DNA of 64,000 nt from Apium graveolens (Eukaryota > Streptophyta > Magnoliopsida > Apiales > Apiaceae): NCBI RefSeq assembly GCF_009905375.1, contig NC_133650.1:174017485-174081484 (forward strand), read 5' to 3'. The notes under the pieces were generated by a model. The model did not search any database and was not told the DNA's origin. It worked only from the letters and a program-made list of their open reading frames with translations. Both the position numbers and the translations under genes were made by a program. This document shows positions 21,311 to 31,576 of the stretch, one piece after another; the first letter of the stretch is position 1; every line of letters starts with the position of its first letter.

Positions 21311-21755
21311 TTACTGATAATACTTTCGGAGATGCTCCGCATTCCATGCTCGCGGAACCAACTTCCCTTCCATGTCCTCAAGGTGATAAGTACCCTTCCA
21401 AAAAATTACTTTTATCTTGTATGGTCCTTCCCAATTAGCTCAAAATACTCCATGCTGGGGATTCTTTGTGTTTGGCATTACCTTCCTGAGCACCAGATCT
21501 CCTACCTTCAGCAGATGTCCATTTACCTTCTTATTGTAATACCTTGCAGCACGCTGTTGATATGCCGTGAGCCTCATCTGAGAATTTTCCCTTGCTTCTT
21601 CCAAGAGATCTAAATGAAGCCTTTGGTTGACTTCTGCATTTTCCTCCGTGTAACGATCTCTACGAAGCACCCTGAGCCAACCTCCACAGGGACCATAGCT
21701 TCATACCTGTAAGTCAGCATAAACGGAGTTTCCCCCGTAGTAGATCTTGGAGTAG
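21311..21755 (-). pseudogene. Integrase C-terminus of element 2, unit B (truncated)
   Basis: Only the C-terminal part of integrase is left: the final KYYQ stop at 21311, TGA at 21440-21442 before NWEGPYK, and TPFMLTYRYEAMVPVEVGSG. Similarity to unit A stops at GGAGTAGTGT, 21758, where an LTR-like block begins. The rest of pol (about 3.6 kb) is missing, and unit F is cut at the same base, so this truncation is older than the large duplication. Confidence 0.8.
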
Positions 21756-23012
21756 TGTATATATATGTACATTTGTATATATATATACATACATGCAAAC
21801 ATACTACACGAAAACCCAACCGCCGCCTGACATCCCGGAAAAATGATAAAAGTTGTACATCCAAGTCATTTATCAAGCTTATCCTGTCAAAACAAGGGTC
21901 TTACCCAAACACAACCCCGGGGCCTTGTAACCAACAATACCCCGGAGTTAAGGGCCACAAATCAAAGAAAAGGTGCATAACTTTTCCTAAGATGCAAAAA
22001 TCAAGGGGCATACCCAAACACAACCCTGGGGCCTTGTAACCAACATCCCAGAGTTAGGGGCCACAAATCAAAGAAAAAGTGCAGAATTTTTCCTAAGATA
22101 CAAAAATCAAGGGGCCTACCCAAACACAACCGGCCTTGTAACCAACAACACCCCGGAGTTAGGGGCCACAAATCAAAGAAAAAGGCAGCATTTTTCCTAA
22201 CTTACAAAAATTAAGGGGCCTCCCCAAACATAACTCCGGGCTACAAAACTACTCCCCTATCCGGAAACCCGCATAACGGAGTGGGAGATAAAAGATAGGG
22301 CATAATATAATTAGGCCCAAGAAATACTACAAATGCCCAAGGTAAGAGGACCCCAGGCCCAAATGGCGATGGTCCGCGGACACGTGGCAGCCAATCAGGA
22401 TCTCAACAGTGCCCTATTACCCAAAATAGCATGACAGCATCCCAACCAACCACATGTCAAAACCTTAGGTTATCCCAGCAACAAAGGGACAGCTGGGCTC
22501 CGACGCTCATCTGGACCGTTCAATCATTCACCAACCAAGATTCATCAATGGCTAGGATCAAGAGGTACAAACCCCCAAAAAAGGGTTTTGGGGGTTACCA
22601 CTACTTTCTAGCTCTCTGCACAAATACACACACCAGTGCAATATATTTGAATAACTCGTTTCTTCTTCTTCTTTTTCTTGAAGAAACCTCATTCATATTC
22701 TTACGCCAGAGTTGTCGCGGGGACGACACCCCCCTCCGGTTTTGTTTTACAGAACCCCCCCCCTTATAGCTTAACCCCACGCCATCATTCCTGTCTGGAC
22801 GGAGCTCGAGCTCGGGTAAGGAGTGGAGAAGATCTGGGAAAGAAACAGGGTTATCAATACTCTTAGCAATATCTTACATTCAATATACTCACTGAAAATC
22901 AGTTAACTTATTCTCACATCGGTGATGAATCGGGGGACAATCCATTATGTTCTTCTCTTTGCAGGATGAGATATTGAACGATAATTGTCCAGGCAGAAAA
23001 CTGGTTCCAACA
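21756..23012 (+). mobile_element. LTR-like block, probable solo LTR or 3' end of another gypsy element (copy 1)
   Basis: It begins TGTATATATATG and ends TTCCAACA, so it has TG...CA ends. Inside are tandem repeats, a CCAAT box and a G-box (CACGTGGC) near 22380-22400, then a GC-rich stretch (GTCGCGGGGACGACACCCCC) and a pyrimidine-rich leader typical of Tat LTRs. The left flank is the broken unit B integrase and the right flank (CTAAG) shows no matching target duplication, so one end may have been lost. No primer binding site follows. Copy 2 is at 49676-50940; copy 1 lacks 7 bases near 22970. Confidence 0.55.
21894..22230. repeat. About 107-bp tandem repeat (3 units and a partial)
   Basis: Units start with AAGGG...ACCCAAACAC at 21894, 22002, 22109 and 22214 and share GGCCACAAATCAAAGAAAAA and TTTTTCCTAA. 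The copies differ by small indels. The same array is at 49814-50150. Long low-quality ORFs across it are artefacts of the repeat. Confidence 0.85.
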
Positions 23013-23803
23013 CTAAGTATATTATATATCTATTTAGACATTTAGTGTAAAGCATGATCTACATGAGTTGCATGGTTGTGAATTGTATCATTTTGACACT
23101 AAAATAATTTAAAAGTCACACCATTTTAGTGTTATATGTTGAAAATGGTATTAATTACATCTTCACTCAATATCTATGTACAAATTTAATTAAATATTTT
23201 TTTGTGGTGAATAATATTTTTGTTATTTTATACTTTAAACATTCATTTTACTAGGTTTATATTATCTTTTCAAATTAATTTTAAAGTTTAAAATATTTTA
23301 TAATCAATATAAATCATGTCAAACAAAGAATTATTAACTAACTAATAATTAATTTTAAAATAATTAAATTAGACTTATTTTCACTTTGATCCCGAGTTAC
23401 CATTATACCTTAATTAATAGATAATTTAGAAAATCAATGACAGTAAAACCTCCATAAATAATAATTTGATAAATGAATAGTTTTGTTCAATGAATACTTT
23501 TTTCGGTACGAATATAATAGAGACGATGTATTTTTTATCTCGATAAATGAATAATCTCGATTAATGAATAAAATATTTAGATCCAAATATTATTAGTAAG
23601 TTATATTTTCTTTAATCAAATTATAAAGTTCAAAGTAAAACAAATATGTAAAGAAATTTGACAAACAGACTCAAGATTTCTAAACGACCATAAAAAAGAA
23701 TCATGACTCATATTTCAATCAATTTTATCTAAAATTTGGACCCAATAAAACCATAACAGTTCAATTTATTGCAGACAAACAAGAAAATAAATTTTGCTAA
23801 AAT
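23013..23803. other. AT-rich DNA downstream of the zinc-finger gene
   Basis: There is no gene. It lies beyond the 3' end of the zinc-finger gene and will hold its 3' UTR. It repeats almost unchanged at 50941-51731. Confidence 0.6.
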
Positions 23804-24493
23804 CTAGAGTTTGAGATCTAAATTCAGCTCTTCATCTTCATCGGTAGCTGCACTTGCTCCAATATTGTTTTGTGTGGAGGCAGAAGAATCTCCAAAGAAA
23901 TCTCTAACTCCAACAAGCAGGGTACTTGTGGCTGCAGGAGGAGCCGAAACAGTAGTAGGGTTTGGTTTGGTCCCCATCTTGGCATAAAACTCTGCCTGGA
24001 GACGCCAAGTATTGGTGGAAGAACTGGATGATTCCATTGACATATAATAAGGTGAGTTGTTATAAGTCATTGAATATCTACTCATTCCCTGTGAGAAGTT
24101 ATCGTGTACAGCCACTCCTGGATAGTTAGGATAGCTTGCATAATAATTTGCATAATTGATAGGGTAGGGGTAGGGCTGGTAAGAAACAGGAATTTTAGCC
24201 TGCTTAGCCTCAGCCCATTGCCTCTTGTGCCCATTTTGGTGTCCTCCAAGGGCCATTGGTGAAGAGAAGGTTTTGTCGCAGTAACGACAAGGATACATCT
24301 TTTTTTCTTTTTTCTCTTTAGGTTCCTGGTAATTTATTGGTTGTTGAAGTTGTGGTGGTGCATTTGAGATTGGTTGGTTTTGGGGTTGGACAACATCATC
24401 ACCTTCCTTTGTATCACCTTCCATCTCCAAAGGAAAGGCTTTGGAGGGCTGGGGCTGGGAGGAAGGAGATTGTTGGAAGTCTTTGGTGGCCAT
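23804..24493 (-). CDS. Single-finger C2H2 zinc-finger protein with C-terminal EAR-type motif (intact copy)
   Basis: Likely a nuclear transcription repressor. The protein is 229 residues with no intron. One C2H2 finger, about residues 67-89, has the spacing C-x2-C-x12-H-x3-H and the plant-type core MALGGH (a QALGGH variant), which binds DNA. A basic run (KEKKEKK) precedes it and could serve nuclear import; the middle is rich in Tyr, Pro, Asn and Ser. The C-terminus ELNLDLKL fits the EAR repression motif LxLxL. I chose the ATG at 24493 because the in-frame ATG at 24571 lies only 5 bases below the TATA box (24576-24583) and would be upstream of transcription start. The exact subfamily is not assigned. 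It is the only clearly intact host gene here; its duplicate at 51732-57351 is broken by a copia element. Confidence 0.9.
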   Translation of the reverse strand: MATKDFQQSPSSQPQPSKAFPLEMEGDTKEGDDVVQPQNQPISNAPPQLQQPINYQEPKEKKEKKMYPCRYCDKTFSSPMALGGHQNGHKRQWAEAKQAKIPVSYQPYPYPINYANYYASYPNYPGVAVHDNFSQGMSRYSMTYNNSPYYMSMESSSSSTNTWRLQAEFYAKMGTKPNPTTVSAPPAATSTLLVGVRDFFGDSSASTQNNIGASAATDEDEELNLDLKL

Positions 24494-24575
24494 AATATAA
24501 TGTACACTCGCACTATACTGCAGGAAGATGTGTATTGAAGTTATAAACTTTGGAAGAACTGAAGATTGCATGAAC

Positions 24576-24583
24576 TATAAATA
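24576..24583 (-). promoter_or_regulatory. TATA box of the zinc-finger gene
   Basis: The - strand reads TATTTATA and the + strand TATAAATA; read on -, it is a usable TATA element about 83 bases before the chosen start codon, giving a leader of about 50 bases. It is conserved in copy 2 at 57434-57441. Confidence 0.55.
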
Positions 24584-26617
24584 TTGTACAAGAAAGTGTA
24601 TCTGGGGTCAGATTATAATAATATTATTATTACTTTTCATAAGATACAATATACTATATTTTAACGTGTGTTTTATTTTATTGAGAGATCAACTTGGTAT
24701 ATTCTCTTAAAAACTTACTTTTGTTTTTTCTTAAAAACACACTTTTTTCAAAGTAATTGTCCAACAAATATTATATAATTCAAAATGTTGTTCTTAAGAA
24801 CAAAACATAAAAAATGCATAAATTTCGTTTTTGGAAAAGAAAAGTATATATTTCCATGATTACAATAATAAAAAGATTAAATTTGGATACTTATTATACT
24901 ACATTATTCTGATCTTAATTTTTTGCATTATCTTATATATATAGGAATTTATTGCGTCGAGAACCATCTTATATGGAAAATTATTCCACTGTAAAATCAA
25001 ATTTAAAATCAAGTAATTTTATCAAATTTTAATTGTTAAATTTTTTATTATATTTATTATTCTAGATTAGCATCGAATTTTATATTTTTTTTAAACTAAA
25101 ATTTTACATTTGTGATGAGATTATATAATAAATACAATTATTCTCCATCATTCTCCATATAAGATGGTTGTCGAAGGAGTAAATTCTTATATATATATAT
25201 ATATATCTCAAATACTACAATTACATAAGACTATATACTAGGATTTGCAATGTCTTGTGTATCTCAAACACTGCAAATTTGGCCCAAATTTTTTAACCAA
25301 CCAATTCAATATAAGTTAAAATTTTGAATTTTGAATAGACAATTTTTTTTGAATTTCCAATCAACAAAAATTAATAAATGCATTATGCTGGCTTCACTCA
25401 TACATTTACTTTAAAAAAATGTGTTATATATATTACATCCATATTTTTACCCACACCATACATAGTTCAGTTTGAATTTACCCACTAATTGTACAAATAT
25501 ATGATGGCAAGTGACTCTTATGCAAAGTAACTCTAATATTGTGAGAAGTCACATATTTGATTAGAGCAAAAATGTGGCCCAAAATTCACTTGTAAGAAAG
25601 GGTAAAGCATGTCTAATTGCATTGCATGTACATGATGTTAACATGTTAATTGTCAATATATGGTGGCAAGTGAGTGACATGGTTACAAATGGGTTGAGAC
25701 AAAACCCCTTTCAAAGATCAGAGAGAAAGAAATGTAGAGTTTCACAGAATATTACTGGGTGAGAGAAAATAAGAGAGATGAGAGAATGAGAAAAGTAGGT
25801 AAAACTTTGCATGCTAGCCAAAAAAATTATAATTTTGTTATTTATTACGGTTAGCCCTGAATAAATTTATTTACAATTTCTTTTTATGATTTGAATATTT
25901 TATTCTTCAGTGATAATTAAAGTGTCGAGTTTAGAAAAATGTCTCTCAAATAATATTGCCACGAATATATGCAATATGATGTTAGTTAAATTTTTTGTTG
26001 GAAATATATAATAAAAAATAAATATTTCAAATTAAACAATAGCATAAATTAATTAATGTCGGTTATAAATTAAATTATTAAGAAAATATATAGATTCCAA
26101 ATTATGTCTAAATTAAAATATAATTGACACATTTCCTATTCTTTTATCAGTCCTCAGCACCAAAAAGTTCGGGTTATCATTTTGTAGAACTACAAAATAA
26201 CCATCACTCTAATTAAAATGGAGGTAATATATATTGTTACTCACTGCGCTTATTCTATTATTTCCTATTTTATAGGTTCTATTGCATCATTGACTTTTAT
26301 TCACATATAGTATTGTATATGATAATTTTGTGTATATGTTTAGGTTTGTTGAACACTACTAATGAGTTTGATTAAATAATTGTTATAACTTATAGTACTA
26401 AAGTTTTTTTTTTATTCTTGTGTGTATATGAAAATTCAATGCTCAGATGTTACACAATTCATCAATGTTCTTGATCCTTAAAATGAAGATAATAATAATG
26501 TTCTGGTAATAAAAATTTACATGCATATATTTTTATTCTTAAACAATAATCTAACTTGATGGTAAAAAGTTTGTAATATTTATATTTTTTAAAATGAATA
26601 GATAAACAAATATTTTT
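24584..26617. other. AT-rich upstream region of the zinc-finger gene
   Basis: No gene supported. It contains short microsatellites (TA run near 25190-25205) and an inverted pair of 17-20 base segments (ACCATCTTATATGG near 24963 and CCATATAAGATGGTTG near 25155) that could bound a small MITE-like insertion of about 210 bases. The same region is at 57442-59484 with a few indels. Confidence 0.5.
24958..25177. mobile_element. Possible MITE-like insertion with terminal inverted repeats
   Basis: GTCGAGAACCATCTTATATGG at the left end (shown in part) faces CCATATAAGATGGTTGTCGA at the right end; ATTTATTGCG (left) and TAAATTC (right) lie just outside. The inverted ends are about 17-20 bases and the interior is AT-rich without an ORF. 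The size, inverted ends and lack of coding fit a non-autonomous DNA element. The family and target duplication were not established. The copy at 57829-58045 has the same ends. Confidence 0.45.
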
Positions 26618-26791
26618 CATTTAGTTAATAATTTTTTTTATCGTAGGGAACCCGCAGACCCTACCATTCGGGTGCGCACTGGGTAAACCCCACGGGCTCA
26701 CTCAATAGCCTGCAAATCACGTGAACCAAGGTAAACCGCACTTAAGCAATAGTTCTGGTTCAGGAGGTATAATCATAACATTTAGTTTATA
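26618..26791 (-). mobile_element. SINE-like insertion (copy 1)
   Basis: A compact GC-rich block of about 148 bases in AT-rich DNA. Read on -, it contains GGTTTACCTTGGTTCACGTG, a box-B-like GGTTCACGTG, and ends GGGTTCCCTACGATAAAAAA, an A-rich tail. It is flanked by near-identical 13-base direct repeats CATTTAGTTAATA (26618-26630) and CATTTAGTTTATA (26779-26791), which fit a target duplication. A longer similarity in the flanks (GAATAGATAAACAAA on both sides) weakens this a little. The family is unassigned. Confidence 0.5.
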
Positions 26792-27114
26792 ATTTTCATA
26801 TTTTTTATAATGAATAGATAAACAAAAATAATTATTGTGAGAAATAATCATACAAAAACACTAATACGTAGAATTCCATAAAAAAATATAAATCCCAAAT
26901 TTTGACCAAAGTACTTATACAAGACAGTTGACACAACTACCTATACCAGGTGTTCGCACCAAAAAAATTGATTTTACATTTTGTACCACAAATACAATTA
27001 CATAATATCACTTCAATTATAAATGAAAATAATATGGTTATTGAGATTGCTTATTCTATTACTTTCTCATAATATGATCATCTGAAATTTTTGCTTATAT
27101 TTATTTCTCAATTT

Positions 27115-27345
27115 TAAATTGGAATAAAATCAAAATAATATTTTATTGACAGTTTCTCGGGGTTGTCTTCGACGACGCCTCGTGTTTTACAACTTAAATG
27201 GTATATTGGAGAATATACAATAATTTTAAAATTAAATTAAAAAAAAAAGATATTTATTGATAGTTTCTCGGTATCTTCTTCGATGATGCATCGTGTTCTG
27301 AACAAAAAGGTATAATAAAGGATATACAATAATTTTTAAAAACGT
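27115..27345. repeat. Tandem repeat of about 105-115 bp, left part (copy 1)
   Basis: Two units, each with TTTATTGACAGTTTCTCGG, then a GTCTTCGACGACGCCTCGTG-like core, an AAGGTATA motif, and ATATACAATAATTTT. The same repeat resumes at about 28610. The core GTCTTCGACGAC is close to palindromic. Confidence 0.75.
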
Positions 27346-27529
27346 ATGTATAATTTTGATATGAAGTATCAGAATAAAATATGTCTATTTTACAAAAATG
27401 TCTAAATTAAAAAAGAATGTGAAATTAGTAGTGCACAATTTTGATTATTAAATTTTATAAAAATCTGATCAAATTAAATTTTTACTTATATTTCTTTCTC
27501 AGTAATTTTTACTTATATTTCCAGACGAA

Positions 27530-28400
27530 CCTGTATCACGGAGATGCAAATCACTGCCTCCATCACTCTTCTTCTTTTTCCCCGAATCAAGCTGGGTTGC
27601 CCCGCCAATCCTCTTAAACCTATCAGCTAACTCTCTGAATTTCTGCGACATCTCGTGGTGGAACTAGTTTAAGATACGGATGCTGCATAAGGGAAAAAGC
27701 AAGTCAAAAATGCATATATTCCGGGAAACATAAATAAAGACAAAGAAACTATGCAAACAGTGAAACTCCAAAAATGTGTAAGTATTTACATCCAGCATTA
27801 TATAATATTTGATTACACAAAAAATTATCCCGGGTTCATTATGCACCGAGGGCCCCGCAGAAGTCAAACATCTTCGCAAGAGCGTCTTCCCCGAGCCGCT
27901 GGGTTGGGAACCTGTCAGTTTTTATGATATTTTTGTATACAGGTATAAACTCTAAGTCCCCACCCCGGACAAAGATGAATTCCTGATCCCAACCACGGTG
28001 AGAATTCAGCATGAAGACCGGGGACATTTTGAGCATCAGCAGGAAACCCACACTCATTTATGTTAAAGGTGAATACATAGAGTGGGAAGTTGCTGGATTT
28101 CTTGATCTTTAAGAGATGGTGGAAAAGTTTGAAAGTGGGCAGAAAACCCTTCACATGACAGCAACCAAGGAACCAGGAGATCCACTTGACTGAGTTCGGG
28201 GCAAGTTGGGTGAACGGTATCCCTTACACATCCCAGCAAAGAGATTTCGTGAACTGATGAAGATTGGGCCTCATACTACGCCAGTACTCAAGAGGAATAC
28301 CTACCCAACTCCCCCCCCCCTCGCAGGCCTATGGTATACTCTATCGTCAGATCGGACCACCTCCACTCTAAACCGTCGCCAAAATGGAAGACGGCCTTAA
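27530..28400 (-). pseudogene. Relic of a third Tat-type aORF (copy 1)
   Basis: The - strand shows, in broken frames, a segment (IPFTQLAPNSVKWISWFLG, then VKGFLPTFKLFHHLLKI and RGWDQEFIFVRGGDLEF) that aligns in order with element 1's aORF (ISPCQLPPNSWRLIL, VFRRIFQFK, LGWKKDFLFIVWEGGDWG). An intron is likely at 27683-27846 (GTGCAT...TTATGCAG), followed by an exon with FRELADRFKRIGG and a Lys-rich stretch. There are stops and frameshifts. No pol lies nearby, so the rest of the element is lost. Confidence 0.6.
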
Positions 28401-28429
28401 TTATCTACCTGGCAATGGGTATGAGTACT

Positions 28430-28605
28430 AAGGATCGGAAGCAGGTTGTATTAAGGTCAAACCAAAATCAACCCATTACCCGCGGATATTAAAGTAGTTG
28501 AACCGGAACCGCAAACAACATTTCGGTTTCAGTTTGGGTCGGTTAAGTATCGGTTCGGTTTATGCGGATTATGCGGTTTAACCCGAACCGTGATCACCCT
28601 TATTG
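28430..28605. other. GGTTCGGTT-rich segment
   Basis: Short repeats related to GGTTCGGTT and AACCGGAACCG, partly in inverted orientation, in 28490-28590. Such runs occur in many plant transposons. No ORF or family could be assigned. It repeats at 61300-61470. Confidence 0.45.
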
Positions 28606-28609
28606 TATT

Positions 28610-29400
28610 CTGCAATTAAAAAGGTATAAAAGAATATATACAATAATTTAAAAATTGGAATGACATCAAAATAAGATATTAATTGACTATTTCTCAGCTT
28701 CGTTTTCGACGACACCTTGTATTCTATAACTAAAAATTATAATAGCGAATATATAATAATTTTAAAATTGCAATATAGTCAATATAATATATTTATTAGT
28801 AGTTTTTTGGTGTCGTCGTCGATGACGGGTCGTATTTTGCAACTAAAATGGTATGAAAGATGACAAATAATTTTGAAATTGAAATAAAATCAAAAAAGAA
28901 GATTTTTATTAACGGTTTCTCGGCGTCATCGATTTTGTAACTAAAAATGTATAATAGAAGATATACAATAATTTTGAAATTGGAATAAAATCAATATAAG
29001 ATATTTATTGACAGTTTGGTCGACGGCTTGCATTCTGAAACTAAAAAGGTATATAAGGAGATATACAATAATTTAAAATTTAAATGAAAATTGAAATAAG
29101 ATATATATTGACTGTTTCTCGGCTTCGTTTTTGACGCCGCCGTGTATTTTATAACTAAAACGTAGAAAAGAGTATATACAATATCTTTAAAATTGGAATA
29201 ATATCAAAATAAAATATTTATTAGAAGTTACTCGGCGCCGTCTTCGACGACACCTCGTATTCTGTAACTAAAGTTAAAAATAAAGGATATACAATAATTT
29301 TGAAATTAGAATAAAATTAAAATAAGATATTAATTGACTAATTCTCGTATGCATTTTCGATAACCTATTGTATTCAATAACCAAAAAGTATAATATAGAT
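28610..29400. repeat. Tandem repeat of about 100-115 bp, main array (copy 1)
   Basis: About seven units, with the core (TTCTCGGC...GTCGTCTTCGACGACAC) near 28694, 28803, 28918, 29015, 29114, 29228 and 29342; one more degenerate unit is near 29695. Unit length varies between about 97 and 115 bases. Substitutions are many, so the array is old. The aORF relic splits it from 27115-27345. Confidence 0.75.
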
Positions 29401-30757
29401 CATGTATGGTATGTTTTATAAAATAGAAAATAACAAAATGTATATATGGTTCATCTTTACCATGTCCATGCCATGCTATATATATAATATGTGAAATATA
29501 CATAGTTCACGCTCTTAAAAATCATAACTTTCATAGCTGTTATTTTAGAATTTTTCACAGTAATGTTGATTGTAAAGTTTGAAATAACCACTATTCATAA
29601 CTATAATATTTTGAATTCTAAATTTTATACTTCTTCTAATAATACATTCTAATTTTATTTTTGAGTTAAAATCAAAATAAGATATTAATTTATAATTTCG
29701 CGACATTGTTTTTTACGATGCCCTCATATTCTATTACTAAAAAGGTATTATAGTGATTATATATAGTTCACATTTATCATATACATACCATATTTAAGAT
29801 TATAAAGATGTAAAATATATATAATTATGTTTTCAAAAATCGTGAAATTTTATACAGCTATTTTTAAGATTAAATGGATATATAATTTATAGATGTAAAA
29901 TATATGTGGTTTACATTTATTAAAAAATATGCCATGACGTTTTGTAATTAAAAGTAAAAGTAATGTTGTTATTCAAAACAAAATGATTATAAAAATTTCA
30001 TTTTAGTGGTTGTCTTTAAATAAAAAAATATTTTTCATGACTTTCAAAATATAAATACAACTTTACTCACATTATGGTAACTAACAAAATCAGTGCTTTT
30101 GAATTTTTCTTAGTAATCTTTAATACATAATACTTAAAAGATTATATAAATTATCATTTTCAAACTTTCTTATTATTCTACTAAAATTTTAGTCATAATC
30201 ATATTAGTGTGATAGTTTAGACTTCATTGATTTCTATGCCAAGTTTTATGAAATAATTTATATTAAAAATAATAATTTCTTTGTTTTAGGTAATTTGGTT
30301 TAAAAGGTATTGCAAAATAATACGAATCTGAAAAAAAACAAAATTATATATGTTATGTAATTGAAAATTTGTTTTAACTTTTTAATATGATATTTAAATA
30401 ATTAATAAATTTAATGTTACGTTCAAAATTACATAATATATTTTGTTGTAATTAAATTGTCATACTTTGGTTTAATTCATATAAAATACTTTTGAATAAA
30501 AAAATAAAATGGTCTCAATATTTTTTTTTAAATGAAGAAAGAAAGCAAATGATAACAAAAACCTCCATCTTATCTTATTTTAAAAACTGAATGTACATTT
30601 TCATTTCATTTAAAAATTAAATAAAAAATTATTAAAATTATACACCAATAAGAAGTAAACATAAGAAATATGCATTAACGTAAATGGTAGGATTATATTT
30701 GGTTTATATTTTTTAATTTAACTTTTTAATACAACTTTTCTGTAATTATTGGTTTGT
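29400..30757. other. AT-rich DNA between the tandem repeat and the next large copy
   Basis: No gene is supported. Homologous to 62230-63664, where an additional insertion of about 45 bases lies near 63296-63335. Confidence 0.6.
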
Positions 30758-31576
30758 ACTTCATATGTAAATCATTCTTGAACTATTTTTTGTGATTAAT
30801 ATGATACCGTTGAAAATTAATTAATTTTTCTATAAGCTTTAAAAATGAATAATAAATTTTAGTTTTAATTTTAATTCAACTTTGGACTTCTTTTTATATA
30901 TTATCGTTATTTTTAACAATATAATCTTTAATTTCATCAAGAATAAAGATATAATATTTAATTAAATAAAAATAATATTACATTAAAATATTTTATTGAC
31001 TAAATAACTTCAAAAAATTTAATTAGTATTAGATGTAACTATATCTAAAAGTATAATTTTTTGAATTATAAACACCTTGATAACATTATTATTTTTAAAA
31101 CCCCGTCCACGACCCTAAATAGCGTTTTTAGGAAAAATATCAAATTTAAATACTAATTAGCTCTTTTAAAAATGTAAATATAATTCTGTTTAACACTTTT
31201 ATATATTTACTTTTGAAAAAACAAAATTACTATATTAAACTGTAGCAACATTAAAGTATAGTAAATCCACTATGAAAAATATACATATGTACTAAGCTTA
31301 TGATGTTTAAAAAGGTATAATTATATCTCATACTATACTTGGGATTATTACAATATTCATGGATTAATTGTTTTCTGGTATCCAAGTATAAGAAAAGTAT
31401 TTCATTAATTTTATTTAGCCCTTTTATTTATTTTCAATTACATGATGAGTTGGGGTTTACCCCTCTTTCAAATTATTAATGAAATATATTTTAAATTTGA
31501 AAAAAAAATTATATATGATTAAAAGGCTGAAATTATGAAACTAATCCCTGAAAAAAATTACATAAGGAATTAAAAG
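30758..31576. other. AT-rich repeated segment before unit C
   Basis: Counterpart of 10915-11734, with few differences. No gene. The splice-acceptor-like AACAG that precedes the aORF exon in other units is changed to AAAAG at 31571-31576. Confidence 0.65.

Larger units (their letters stand above)
10915..30757. repeat. Large tandem duplication, copy 1
   Basis: The sequence from 10915 (ACTTCATATG) recurs from 30758 and from 63665, and the order of features matches along the copies. Copy 1 contains units A and B of element 2, an LTR-like block, the intact zinc-finger gene, a SINE-like insertion, a tandem repeat and an aORF relic. The boundary is only the place where element 1 cut an older copy; the true repeat phase is unknown. 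Confidence 0.9.

Noticed and set aside
21890..22240. Protein-coding reading across the 107-bp tandem repeat (21755-22039)
   Set aside because: The ORF follows the repeat period and starts in a TA microsatellite; it has no family features.
24494..24571. Longer start for the zinc-finger protein (Met at 24571, 26 extra residues)
   Set aside because: That ATG is 5 bases downstream of the TATA box, so it would lie before the expected transcription start. The extra residues have no family features.
25574..25762. 62-codon + ORF in AT-rich DNA
   Set aside because: It is not conserved in copy 2, where indels near 58459 and 58545 break it, and it has no recognisable feature.
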